From JAWOGN01 sp046496815 (GTDB taxonomy: Bacteria; Desulfobacterota; DSM-4660; Desulfatiglandales; Desulfatiglandaceae): 10,479 nucleotides of DNA. Below, in pieces: positions 1 to 6,906 of the stretch. Position numbers and translations under genes: made by a program. Every line of letters begins with the position of its first letter. Position 1 is the stretch's first letter. Location of the stretch: assembly GCA_046496815.1 (NCBI GenBank), contig JAWOGN010000365.1, positions 1 to 10,479 of the forward strand, given 5' to 3'. The notes beneath the pieces are model-generated. The model saw only the letters and a list, made by a program, of their open reading frames with translations, made no database searches and was not told the DNA's origin.

Positions 1-541
1 CCGCCTCAACATTATCCGGATCGAGATATTCATGGCAGCTCATACAAGCTTGATCTTCCGGCGACCACGGCGGGAGTTTCGACCGGCGGATGTGGCAGGC
101 ACCGCATTGCTCGTGGCGCGGCACCGCAGAATCGAAAAGGTCCGCCTCCTCTCGGATAGGCGGCTGGTAGTGGGGGTCGTGGCATTTGAGACAATTCGTG
201 TATTCTCCGGTGTTCTCGATTTTCAGGGCGCCATGGACACCCTGATCCAGGTCGTCTGAAATATTATCATGACAAAATAAACACGAATCCACATGAAAGA
301 AATCATCCGCGCTTTTGTTGATGTCATTCGGGTTCGGGTGAAAATCCTGGTCAACATCTTCATGACAGTCCCGGCAGGAATTTTGACCATGAACCGAGGC
401 ATGGAATTTCGTGGGGCTGATGAGCCACGATGATGCAGCCGACCGGGGAAACTGCATCGCAAAACCCATCGCGAGAGACAACATCACGGCATTCCTGGTG
501 ATTGTTTGGGTGAAGCGGTTTATTTTTCTAAAAGATTTCAT
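1..541 (-). CDS. Secreted multiheme c-type cytochrome, N-terminal part (cut by window edge)
   Basis: Translating the minus strand from the ATG at 541-539 gives 180 codons without a stop up to the window edge, so the C-terminus is missing. Five CXXCH haem-attachment motifs are visible at residues 56-60 (CRDCH), 87-91 (CLFCH), 117-121 (CLKCH), 146-150 (CGACH) and 166-170 (CMSCH), with extra His residues (47, 51, 68, 83, 103, 124, 143) that could be distal ligands. The N-terminus has a basic stretch (KSFRKINR) followed by a hydrophobic segment at about residues 18-31 and SAAS near 34-37, which fits a Sec signal peptide; the mature protein would be periplasmic or outside the cell. The likely role is electron transfer, but the partner is unknown. 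No clear ribosome-binding site precedes this ATG; Met20 has an AGGA eight bases upstream but would lose the basic n-region. It lies 273 bp downstream of the hydroxyacyl-CoA dehydrogenase on the same strand, behind a candidate terminator, so it may be a separate unit. Confidence 0.87.
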   Translation of the reverse strand, partial: MKSFRKINRFTQTITRNAVMLSLAMGFAMQFPRSAASSWLISPTKFHASVHGQNSCRDCHEDVDQDFHPNPNDINKSADDFFHVDSCLFCHDNISDDLDQGVHGALKIENTGEYTNCLKCHDPHYQPPIREEADLFDSAVPRHEQCGACHIRRSKLPPWSPEDQACMSCHEYLDPDNVEA

Positions 542-814
542 CCGGCTATTATGTCAAGGATGGTTTAATTGGACACTTCAGTCAGTTGTGACCGGTTTTA
601 GGCACACGAGCGCAGACGCATGCTTCCATGATTTTCCTGAAGATTCATGTGGCCAGAGGATCTTCTATAGGAAAAAACTTACTCATTCAAGTGCGAATAT
701 AGAAGGGGGAACTGGGCGGAACCTCAGAGAAAAAAACGTGAAAACGCCGCGCTTCCGGTATTGAAGCGTTTGGATGCGTTGTGTTCGATTCCCGGGTTTC
801 GTAAACGGCGGAGT
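542..814. other. Intergenic region between cytochrome and HADH genes
   Basis: No convincing gene is present in 273 bp. The HADH-proximal end holds a terminator-like hairpin (listed separately). A TTGACA box on the minus strand at 557-552 and an overlapping CATAAT lie only a few bases before the cytochrome ATG. They do not form a well-spaced promoter pair for that start, so the cytochrome promoter is unresolved. Confidence 0.5.
730..771 (-). terminator. Candidate rho-independent terminator after HADH
   Basis: Read on the minus strand just after the HADH stop, two alternative perfect 6-bp stems are available: CGCTTC with GAAGCG (plus positions 763-768 and 750-755, 7-nt loop), or AAACGC with GCGTTT (766-771 and 742-747). 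A run of seven T follows at 736-730, five bases after the second stem. The stems are short, so termination may be partial. It would separate the dehydrogenase from the downstream cytochrome gene. Confidence 0.42.
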
Positions 815-1726
815 TCACCGCGAGGGGTCCAAGAAATCGGGATCGAGATATTCCGGGTCCGGGTAAGTGTAGAACCCCTTGCCGCTTTTGACTCCCAATT
901 CTCCTTTTTGCATTTTTTTCTTCAGCGCGTCCGGCGGAATGTCTTTGGGGTCCTTCGAATCGTTGTAATAAACCATCTCAATGTCATGGACCACGTCCAG
1001 TCCCACCTTGTCCATCAGTGCAAAGGGTCCTTCCCGCATTCCCGTAAAAACCATCCAGGCGCGATCGATATCCCTGAAATTCACGAACCCATTGCCCCAC
1101 ATGTAAAGCGTTTCTCTCTTGATCGCCCGCCAGACACGATTGAAGCAAAAACCCAGGAGTTCTTTGTTGACGGTGAGCGGAATAAAGCGAAGGGAACGAA
1201 TCCAGGCTTTGCCCTTTTCCAATACCTCGGGCGAGGTCCGCGTCCCTCCCATGATGTCCACCATGTTGGTGCCCTGCAGCGGAAAATAAAAATGGATGTT
1301 CAGGCAATACTCCGGGCGTCCACTGCTCGCTTCAAGGCGGGATACCGGAATCGAGGAACTGTTGGTTGCAAAGATTGCCCCCGCGAGTGCCTTTTCACCA
1401 AGCTCCCTGAAAACCTTTTTTTTCAGGTCGAGGTTTTCCGGGACGGCTTCAATAATCAGCTCAGCCGCTTTTACTGTTTCCCCCAAGTCTGTCCGTTGCT
1501 CGACGCTTTTTGCGCATTGGTCCCAGTGTTTCCAGGGGATAAAAGGATCGATGCCCTTACCTTCAAGGTCTGCCCGGATTCTTTCAAACGTTTCCCGGAA
1601 AGCGCCGGCCTTGGAATCAAAAACTTTTACATGGTAGCCCGTGTATGCGGAAAGCATTGCAATCTGAGTGCCCAGAATGCCGGTTCCGATTACAGCCACA
1701 CGTTGCAAAGGGAGTGCGTCGCTCAT
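815..1726 (-). CDS. 3-hydroxyacyl-CoA dehydrogenase, NAD-binding, single-domain form
   Basis: This 303-residue protein has the length and two-domain plan of stand-alone L-3-hydroxyacyl-CoA (3-hydroxybutyryl-CoA) dehydrogenases, which oxidise 3-hydroxyacyl-CoA to 3-ketoacyl-CoA with NAD+. The N-terminal Rossmann fold shows G14-T-G16-I-L-G19 and an acidic D37 at the end of beta-2, which favours NAD over NADP. The catalytic region contains N122-SSS, H145 (in HFYFP) and N196 (in GFCFNR), equivalent to the family Ser, His and Asn. The C-terminal domain ends with the typical GVKSGKGFYTYP stretch. Two departures are visible: the family Glu that pairs with the catalytic His is Asp157 (NMVDIM instead of LVEVI), and HFFNP reads HFYFP. 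A GAGGAAA ribosome-binding site lies about 8 nt before the ATG. It is the last enzyme of the minus-strand unit, 196 bp after dctM. Substrate chain length cannot be read from the sequence. Confidence 0.9.
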   Translation of the reverse strand: MSDALPLQRVAVIGTGILGTQIAMLSAYTGYHVKVFDSKAGAFRETFERIRADLEGKGIDPFIPWKHWDQCAKSVEQRTDLGETVKAAELIIEAVPENLDLKKKVFRELGEKALAGAIFATNSSSIPVSRLEASSGRPEYCLNIHFYFPLQGTNMVDIMGGTRTSPEVLEKGKAWIRSLRFIPLTVNKELLGFCFNRVWRAIKRETLYMWGNGFVNFRDIDRAWMVFTGMREGPFALMDKVGLDVVHDIEMVYYNDSKDPKDIPPDALKKKMQKGELGVKSGKGFYTYPDPEYLDPDFLDPSR

Positions 1727-1741
1727 TTGAAAATTTCCTCT

Positions 1742-1942
1742 TTATAGGGGGTATCTTGCCATAAAATTCCCGGCAAAGTTCGTCATCATAGCGACATTGT
1801 TATGGGCGAAAAAAGGTGCCCTTGTGAGCCCGGTCAGGCCCCGCTCGAAGGCCCTGGCCTGCTCCATCCCGCTGATGAGCCGGAATGTCCCCGAGTACAC
1901 TGTATCCGGTTTCGCAGAATGGCTACCCCACTGCACCGGCAC
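1742..1942 (-). CDS. Unassigned 66-codon ORF between dctM and HADH (possible gene remnant)
   Basis: This open frame starts with GTG at 1942, overlaps the last 20 bases of dctM in another frame, and ends with TAA 15 bp before the HADH start. Its codon third positions are GC-rich like the neighbours, and the peptide (for example the stretch GLTGLTRAPFFAHNN) reads as plausible globular protein rather than random sequence. I do not recognise the family. There is no ribosome-binding site before the GTG or before the internal ATG at 1867. It could be a translationally coupled small protein, the C-terminal remnant of a deleted gene, or a chance frame in a 196-bp gap. Confidence 0.3.
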   Translation of the reverse strand: MPVQWGSHSAKPDTVYSGTFRLISGMEQARAFERGLTGLTRAPFFAHNNVAMMTNFAGNFMARYPL

Positions 1943-3266
1943 CGAAAAATGTCCTTGGTATCCAGAGGACGAAATCGGGAAAAACGATGCATAAAATCAG
2001 ACCGACCCATTGCAGGCAGATAAACGGCACCACCCCCTTGTAGATATGGATTATTGTCATTTCAGGAGGCGCAATGCCGCGGAGATAAAAGAGCGAGTAA
2101 CCGAAAGGCGGCGTCAAAAAGGCCATCTGCAGGTTCACACAGATGAGTGTGGCAAACCAAAGTTGATGAAAACCCAGTTCCATGGTTATGGGCGTAAAGA
2201 TGGGAATGATGATGAGGAGGATTCCCAACCAATCAATGAACATCCCCAGAAAAAAGACGCATCCCATCATGATAAAGAGCACCACATACGGACTCACTTC
2301 AAGGCCTAAAAGGATGTTGGTGATGGCATCGCCACCCCCGAGGCCCATGAAGATGGCTTGAAAGGCATTTCCACCCAGGAAGAGCGTCATGACCATAGAG
2401 GTGGTGAGCAGGCACGCATGCGCAGCCTCCCTAACGGCCGTCCATGTGAGCTTGCGGTAGCCGGCGGCGAGCAGCAGTGCCCCTGTGCAACCCATGCCGG
2501 CTGCCTCCGTCGGAGTGGCCACCCCAAAAACGATACTCCCTAAAACCATGAATACCAGGGCGACGGGAGGGAAAAGTGAGGTGCATATCATTATCAACTT
2601 TTGGCCCCATGTGTATATTCTCTCTTCCTTCGGAAGCGGGGGTCCCAGCGAGGGGTTAAGCCCGCACCGGGTGGCGATGTAGGCCATGTAAAGGACCGAA
2701 AGGAGAAGCCCCGGCGCAGCGGCTGCGGCAAAAAGCTGGCCTACGGACATCGCCGCCAGGCTGCCGTAAACCACCAGCATGATGCTGGGTGGAATAATGA
2801 TCCCCAGCGTTCCGCCGGCGCAGATGCACCCGGCAGTCAATGGAATGTCGTATCCTCGCTTCATCAGAGCAGGCGCTGCGAGCAAACCAATGGCCACTTC
2901 GGTCGCACCCACCACCCCGGCTGAGGCGGCAAAGATGGTGCAAGCGAAAATGACTGCCAGGCCCAGCCCCCCTCGAACCGGTCCCAACACGACATGCATG
3001 GCATGGAAGAGTTTTTCCGCAATACCGGAAGCGTCCAGCATCTGTGCCATGAAGATAAAGAGGGGTACTGCAACAAGCACATACTCCTCCATAACCCCAT
3101 AAGCTCTGTTGGCGAGAAGGCCAAAGACCAAATCAGGAGACCCGCCCCAACCGATGAGGCCGAACACCACCGCCAGAATACCGAGTGAAAACGCCAGAGG
3201 ATGACCCAAAAACAGTGTGATAAACAGGGTCCCGAACATTATGAGGGCTAAGGTCTCAGGATTCAT
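1923..3266 (-). CDS. dctM: TRAP transporter large permease subunit (DctM family)
   Basis: This is the 447-residue large membrane subunit of a tripartite ATP-independent periplasmic transporter. It forms the ion-coupled transport channel in the inner membrane and takes substrate from the DctP binding protein. The sequence is hydrophobic throughout, with roughly 11-13 membrane segments. It has characteristic DctM signatures: GHPLAFSLG (21-29), GTLGIIIPPSIMLVVYG (152-168), TPTEAAG (251-257) and TPPFG (385-389). The length is typical for the subunit. Its ATG overlaps the dctQ stop by four bases (ATGA), indicating translational coupling. Substrate specificity comes mainly from DctP, so the family alone does not name the transported acid. 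Confidence 0.95.
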   Translation of the reverse strand: MNPETLALIMFGTLFITLFLGHPLAFSLGILAVVFGLIGWGGSPDLVFGLLANRAYGVMEEYVLVAVPLFIFMAQMLDASGIAEKLFHAMHVVLGPVRGGLGLAVIFACTIFAASAGVVGATEVAIGLLAAPALMKRGYDIPLTAGCICAGGTLGIIIPPSIMLVVYGSLAAMSVGQLFAAAAAPGLLLSVLYMAYIATRCGLNPSLGPPLPKEERIYTWGQKLIMICTSLFPPVALVFMVLGSIVFGVATPTEAAGMGCTGALLLAAGYRKLTWTAVREAAHACLLTTSMVMTLFLGGNAFQAIFMGLGGGDAITNILLGLEVSPYVVLFIMMGCVFFLGMFIDWLGILLIIIPIFTPITMELGFHQLWFATLICVNLQMAFLTPPFGYSLFYLRGIAPPEMTIIHIYKGVVPFICLQWVGLILCIVFPDFVLWIPRTFFGAGAVG

Positions 3267-3763
3267 ATGTCTTCTCCCTTGAGCTTATAGATATCACGAA
3301 TGAAGGTGGCAACCCCTTGAATAAGTAATAGGAAGAGTGTGACCGGCATGACCGTCTTATAGGGATACAAGGGCGGTTTCCAGGCACTCCAGCTGTGCTC
3401 CCAGACGGCCCAGGAATGGGCGGCGTAGGATATGGAAGCATAGGTCAGAGCCCCCACAAACGGCAGAAAAATAAGTATGAATGTCAGGATACGGAGCCAG
3501 AGTTGGACTTTTTGGGGGAACTGAAGCGCGATGATATCAATACGCACGTGGCGATCAAAGAGGTACGTGACACCCATGCCGAACATGTAGTGCGCGCCAT
3601 AGAGATAGACAGTCATTTCAAACGCCCAAGTAGTCGGTCGATTGAAGAGTCTTCTTAAGACGACCTCATACATCACAACGAAGATAAGGGGAAGAATCAA
3701 CAAACAAAACCATCTGCCGACGAATTTGTTAAACGCATCCACAGCGTGGACGAATTTTTTCAT
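3263..3763 (-). CDS. dctQ: TRAP transporter small permease subunit (DctQ family)
   Basis: This 166-residue protein is the small membrane subunit that pairs with DctM. Four membrane segments are apparent at about residues 17-37, 50-68, 90-115 and 139-158, the normal DctQ topology. Family marks include FNRPTTWAFEMTVYLYG at 40-56 and HVRIDII at 72-78. A purine-rich ribosome-binding site (GGAAAGGT) lies about 8 nt before the ATG. It follows dctP after 72 bp containing a strong hairpin and overlaps dctM by four bases. DctQ proteins diverge fast, so the assignment rests on topology, motifs and position between dctP and dctM together. Confidence 0.94.
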   Translation of the reverse strand: MKKFVHAVDAFNKFVGRWFCLLILPLIFVVMYEVVLRRLFNRPTTWAFEMTVYLYGAHYMFGMGVTYLFDRHVRIDIIALQFPQKVQLWLRILTFILIFLPFVGALTYASISYAAHSWAVWEHSWSAWKPPLYPYKTVMPVTLFLLLIQGVATFIRDIYKLKGEDI

Positions 3764-3792
3764 GACACGTTACCTTTCCAAATCCGGAGGTT

Positions 3793-3822
3793 TGCCCCGG
3801 CGACCTTCCATTCGCCGGGGCA
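3793..3822 (-). promoter_or_regulatory. Intercistronic stem-loop between dctP and dctQ
   Basis: A perfect 11-bp GC-rich inverted repeat (3793-3803 with 3812-3822; core GCCCCGGCGA) closes an 8-nt loop, 14 bases after the dctP stop in the direction of transcription. No T-run follows on the minus strand, so it does not look like a full terminator. Such hairpins behind binding-protein genes commonly protect the upstream message from 3' exonucleases or cause partial termination, giving more binding protein than permease; that role here is an inference. Confidence 0.75.
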
Positions 3823-3835
3823 GGTGGAGGGTAAA

Positions 3836-4999
3836 TTACTGCATCATTTTACCTTGAATGTACATCTCATATGGATAAGGCGCAAGACGGCTCCGCATCT
3901 CTCTCCAGGGAGCGAACGCCTTCTTAAAATCTTCCTGGGAGTCCAGGACCTTCTTCACATCCGGGTCCTTTGCCTTGAGATCTTCGAGGTATTTATAGGA
4001 CGTCTTCGCAAATTCGATGATGGCTTCATCTTCCATCATTACGAATTCCACCTTTTCTCCCATTCGTTTGATGGCCTCGATATTCAGGTTTTCCTGCCAC
4101 GCATTGGCCCAGAGCTGGGTTTCCGTGGCGCAGATCTCCACAATGGCTTTCAGGTCTTCCGGGAGTTCATCCCATTTCTTTTTGTTAATCACCACGTCAA
4201 ACTGGCACGAAGGCTGATGCACTCCCGGCTCAATCACGTACTTGGTGATTTCATGAAACCCTTGGGGATAGTTTGCCGCCGGCGAGCTGAACTCGCAGGC
4301 ATCGATGATACCCCTTTCCAGAGCAAGGTAGATCTCACTGCCCGGAAGGGGGGTGACCGAGGCACCAAGCAGGGTCAAAATGTCCATGTACCAGCCGGGG
4401 GTTCTGATTTTCATCCCTTGAAAGTCGGCCATCTTGGTCGCCCGCTTATTAGAGTGGAGCCCCAATTCCTGGCCCACATTTGCGCAGAAAAAGGGCACCA
4501 AACCGTAACGGCCATAGAGTTCATCCAGCATCTCTTTTCCGCCGCGTTCGTAGTACCAAATGTTGTAGCCTTCATTGTCAAGGCCGAACGGCACCGAGGC
4601 AAAAGCCACAAAGGCCTCGTTTTTGCCCTTCCAGTATCCCGGCCAGGAGTGAAAGCAATCCAAGGTTCCTTTTGCCGTGGCATCAAAGATTTCCATGGCG
4701 GGCACGATGGCGCCCGTGGGGAAAACTTTGATATCCAGCCTTCCACCACTCGCAGCCCTCACGCTGTCGGCGAAATGAATGGAAATGTCGTGAAAGTTCA
4801 GTCCGCCCCAGGGGTCGCTCATGCGCCAGCGGATTTTCTTATCCGAGGTTGTCCATTTTTTGTCCTTCCATTGTTCCGCTCTTTTATCCACCGCGAACTT
4901 CTCGATTTTTTTCTTTTGCGCATGCGAATCCGTCGTGACCGTCACGATAAAGGCAGCCGCGACCATCACGGCCAGAATAACCACTCCAAACTTTTTCAT
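3836..4999 (-). CDS. dctP: TRAP transporter periplasmic solute-binding protein (DctP family, TakP-like)
   Basis: This 387-residue protein captures an organic acid in the periplasm for the DctQM permease. Residues 1-27 form a signal peptide (MKKF, hydrophobic 5-22, cleavage near SHA-Q). The conserved DctP carboxylate-binding arginine is R199 in FQGMKIRTPGW. A second family block, PLPGSEIYLALERGIIDACEF (218-237), with E236 followed by an aromatic, resembles the 2-oxoacid-binding TakP branch more than the C4-dicarboxylate branch. That would fit a monocarboxylate such as a keto or hydroxy acid, but it is a resemblance only. The ATG is chosen because an AGGAGG ribosome-binding site stands about 7 nt upstream. 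It is the first gene of the transporter set, preceded by a short leader ORF and followed by a hairpin. Confidence 0.94.
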   Translation of the reverse strand: MKKFGVVILAVMVAAAFIVTVTTDSHAQKKKIEKFAVDKRAEQWKDKKWTTSDKKIRWRMSDPWGGLNFHDISIHFADSVRAASGGRLDIKVFPTGAIVPAMEIFDATAKGTLDCFHSWPGYWKGKNEAFVAFASVPFGLDNEGYNIWYYERGGKEMLDELYGRYGLVPFFCANVGQELGLHSNKRATKMADFQGMKIRTPGWYMDILTLLGASVTPLPGSEIYLALERGIIDACEFSSPAANYPQGFHEITKYVIEPGVHQPSCQFDVVINKKKWDELPEDLKAIVEICATETQLWANAWQENLNIEAIKRMGEKVEFVMMEDEAIIEFAKTSYKYLEDLKAKDPDVKKVLDSQEDFKKAFAPWREMRSRLAPYPYEMYIQGKMMQ

Positions 5000-5023
5000 T
5001 TGCTGTCCTCCTTTTCAATTTTT

Positions 5024-5073
5024 GTGGTAAAAAAAGCACTTCACTTCAAATAAGAACATGGGTCCATTACCAC
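5024..5073 (-). promoter_or_regulatory. Possible leader RNA structure upstream of dctP
   Basis: On the minus strand, GTGGTAA (plus 5067-5073), which overlaps the leader ORF ribosome-binding site and start, is perfectly complementary to TTACCAC (5024-5030) located between the leader ORF and the dctP ribosome-binding site. The 7-bp helix would span a 36-nt loop and compete with translation of the leader ORF. The match is short and could be chance. Confidence 0.25.
5041..5067 (-). CDS. Possible 8-codon leader ORF before dctP
   Basis: A very strong ribosome-binding sequence (AAAGGAGGTGG at 5080-5070) stands directly before an ATG at 5067, which opens a reading frame MDPCSYLK ending in TGA at 5041, 41 bp before the dctP start. 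A near-consensus ribosome-binding site is otherwise unexplained at this place, because dctP has its own AGGAGG site. The ORF may be a leader peptide controlling dctP, a relic of a gene start, or coincidence. Confidence 0.35.
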   Translation of the reverse strand: MDPCSYLK

Positions 5074-5090
5074 CTCCTTTCATTAAGCAG

Positions 5091-5134
5091 ACGCTGTGAT
5101 CCGGACATTGCACCTATACGGCAGATCACAGTGT
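5091..5134. repeat. Inverted repeat overlapping the stop of the small membrane protein gene
   Basis: ACGCTGTGATC (5091-5101) and GATCACAGTGT (5124-5134) are complementary at 10 of 11 positions around a 22-bp spacer. The repeat contains TGTGA and TCACA, but the spacing is far too wide for a CRP-type site. No T-run follows on the minus strand. It could be a weak 3' structure of the upstream gene or a binding site for the dctP region. Confidence 0.45.
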
Positions 5135-5434
5135 CAGCTCCTCCGGTCTCTTCTTAAGGAAATATTCGCCGCCTTCGGTTTTTCCCACAATACCACTCTG
5201 AACAAGAGATTCCAGGGCTTTGGGTCTAAAATCCCGCATCCCAATTCTTAAAAAACTTTTCTTGGCATAGGGGAGTTGCACTGCAGACTCAGGGTCAACG
5301 GCGCCTCTTCTTTCTAAATCTTTTAACAAGAAGGCGCCCGCGCGTTTCATTCGCCAAACGATCCCATACCGGGTCAAGGCGTAAACGCCGACCAGGAAAA
5401 TAATCCCCAAGATGATCTGCACGGATTCGGACAT
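5126..5434 (-). CDS. Small membrane-anchored protein of unknown function
   Basis: With the ATG at 5434 the protein has 102 residues. It has one N-terminal membrane segment (about residues 6-22, QIILGIIFLVGVYALTRYG), then a basic flank (RMKR), which places the rest in the cytoplasm by the positive-inside rule. The soluble part (about 30-102) is mixed alpha/beta and ends with the stretch FRPKALESLVQSGIVGKTEGGEYFL, which looks somewhat like a winged-helix recognition helix and wing; this is a visual impression only. The frame stays open to a TTG at 5500 (124 residues), but the added N-terminus comes from an AT-rich, repetitive stretch that looks non-coding. Neither start has a clear ribosome-binding site. 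I do not recognise the family. It sits between larA and dctP in the same direction, so a role linked to transport or regulation of this unit is possible. Confidence 0.65.
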   Translation of the reverse strand: MSESVQIILGIIFLVGVYALTRYGIVWRMKRAGAFLLKDLERRGAVDPESAVQLPYAKKSFLRIGMRDFRPKALESLVQSGIVGKTEGGEYFLKKRPEELTL

Positions 5435-5586
5435 TAGGCTTCGTTGATGGGTTAATTTGTTAATCGTTAAATTGTCAAATGGGAACCACTCGTCAGCCAA
5501 ATGGGTCCATGACGAGGCACAGCGTTTTTGATTTTCAATTCATAACTTCGGAACATTCCTCAGGGAAAACCACACGAATGCACGCC

Positions 5587-6867
5587 TCAACCATTTAAAG
5601 GTTTTTGAACGACGCCGACGACGTAAGGTCCATCGGGTACGGCGACCGTCTTGGGGTGAGCGTTTAACAAGTCGCTTACTGTTTGTTGTATATTTTCGAT
5701 CCTGATTGCGCCGGTGTTTCTTAAAGCATCATGAGCAAGACCGGGAGAATAAATGAAAATCTTTCCTGCATGGTCCAAAGCTTGATAGATGTTCTGTGCA
5801 CACCACTGGTCGATGACAAGGTCTTTCGGGTCACAGTAGCCGGCGAAAAACTCTTGAGGGCTGCAGACCGAATGGATGATCCCGCAGAATTCAGGACTTC
5901 CCAAGCCTTCGCGGCATTCGCAGGCAACCACGATGGTGCCTCCTTTCCTCAGGATGTCTTTGGCGCAGATCAAGGCCTTGCTGACCTGGTAGAAGGTCGC
6001 GTCCAGCGGGTACCCGCCGCCTGACGTAATGACCATGTCCACAGGTTCTTCCAGGCGAACCACCGAATGGTCGTAAACCATTTGGCAGCCCGCCAGATGG
6101 GCATGATCGTAATGCCCTGCAAACACGCCGGCAATTTGTCGTTCCTTGTTGATGACCACGTTTAAGACAAAATCGGCCCCCACCAGCTCCGTTACGCGAA
6201 TTACATACTCATGGAATGGGTTGCCCTCAAGGACACAGTTGGTCACCTTGGGATGATCGATCATTTTGTAGGAATGCATGAATTTCATGGTTTCAAAGCT
6301 GGAAATCCCCGGCAGGATCGCCTTACCACCCCCTGAATAGCCTGCGTAAAAATGCGGTTCGATCAGTCCGGTTAGAATCTTGAGATCCGCATCGAGATAG
6401 TGTTGGTTGACCTCAATGGGTGCACCATCTATTTCGTCGACCTTCCGGTATTCTTCCGGTTTACGGCAGTAATGATTCACGATGGGATAATTCGCCATGA
6501 TTTCCCGCCCCACCAAGGCTTCCAGTTCCTCACCCAAATTGGGCCGGTGCATGCCGGTGGCGATCAGGATCGTGATATTTTTTTTGCTGAGGCCGGCCGA
6601 TTCGAGAACCGAGAGTAAGGGGGGGAGGATGATTTTGTTGGGTACGGGGCGGGTAAAATCCGATATCACCACACAGGCGCTCTTTCTTCCGACAGCCATT
6701 TTCCCTAGCGGGGGGCTTTCCGTGGGTTCGGCCAGTGCCTCGTAAACCGCACTTTTAGGATCGGGTAGGTCGTAAAGCTCTTTCATCTGCAGGACCGGCA
6801 CCGAATCAGGGAGCATTAAATCAACGGCACCCTCACCACAAAGAAACTTCACGTCTTGCTTCGGCAT
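5587..6867 (-). CDS. larA: LarA-family nickel-pincer-dependent hydroxy acid racemase/epimerase
   Basis: This 426-residue protein has the length and residues of LarA, which inverts the configuration of 2-hydroxy acids by hydride transfer to a nickel-pincer nucleotide (NPN) bound to a lysine. All key positions known from Lactobacillus plantarum LarA can be matched: D70 and R73 in SDFTRP, H107 in ATGMHRP, H172 and the NPN-attachment lysine K182 in EPHFYAGYSGGGKAILPG, the nickel ligand H198 in FMHS, and Y293, Q294 and K297 in FYQVSKAL. The active site therefore looks complete. Members of this family act on lactate, malate, aromatic and sugar-derived 2-hydroxy acids, so the substrate here is open. 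I chose the ATG at 6867 because GAGGA lies 8 nt upstream; an ATG at 6882 adds five residues but lacks a site. The NPN-making genes larB, larC and larE are not in this window. It follows the SDR by 144 bp. Confidence 0.93.
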   Translation of the reverse strand: MPKQDVKFLCGEGAVDLMLPDSVPVLQMKELYDLPDPKSAVYEALAEPTESPPLGKMAVGRKSACVVISDFTRPVPNKIILPPLLSVLESAGLSKKNITILIATGMHRPNLGEELEALVGREIMANYPIVNHYCRKPEEYRKVDEIDGAPIEVNQHYLDADLKILTGLIEPHFYAGYSGGGKAILPGISSFETMKFMHSYKMIDHPKVTNCVLEGNPFHEYVIRVTELVGADFVLNVVINKERQIAGVFAGHYDHAHLAGCQMVYDHSVVRLEEPVDMVITSGGGYPLDATFYQVSKALICAKDILRKGGTIVVACECREGLGSPEFCGIIHSVCSPQEFFAGYCDPKDLVIDQWCAQNIYQALDHAGKIFIYSPGLAHDALRNTGAIRIENIQQTVSDLLNAHPKTVAVPDGPYVVGVVQKPLNG

Positions 6868-6906
6868 TATTGTTTTCCTCATCCAAAGCGTTATGAATCA
6901 TGGGGC

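Noticed and set aside
223..462. Minus-strand 79-codon ORF near the left edge
   Set aside because: It is an alternative frame inside the cytochrome gene, whose correct frame carries five CXXCH motifs.
761..1747. Long plus-strand open frame of 328 codons over the HADH gene
   Set aside because: It is antisense to a gene with full family motifs and a ribosome-binding site; its peptide shows no recognisable domain.
3746..5053. 435-codon plus-strand open frame over dctP
   Set aside because: It mirrors the coding strand of a well-supported binding protein with signal peptide; the length is a side effect of codon composition.
5111..5123. Second sigma-54 promoter before dctP
   Set aside because: A TGC element lies at a suitable distance, but the invariant GG of the -24 box is TG, so the match fails at an essential position.
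5094..5131. CRP-like operator (TGTGA...TCACA)
   Set aside because: CRP-type sites have a 6-bp spacer; here the half-sites are about 26 bp apart.
5058..5510. Direct repeat ATGGGTCCAT at 5058-5067 and 5501-5510
   Set aside because: Only two copies of a 10-bp partly self-complementary word; too short to support a shared regulatory site, though both open a very short frame starting MDP on the minus strand.
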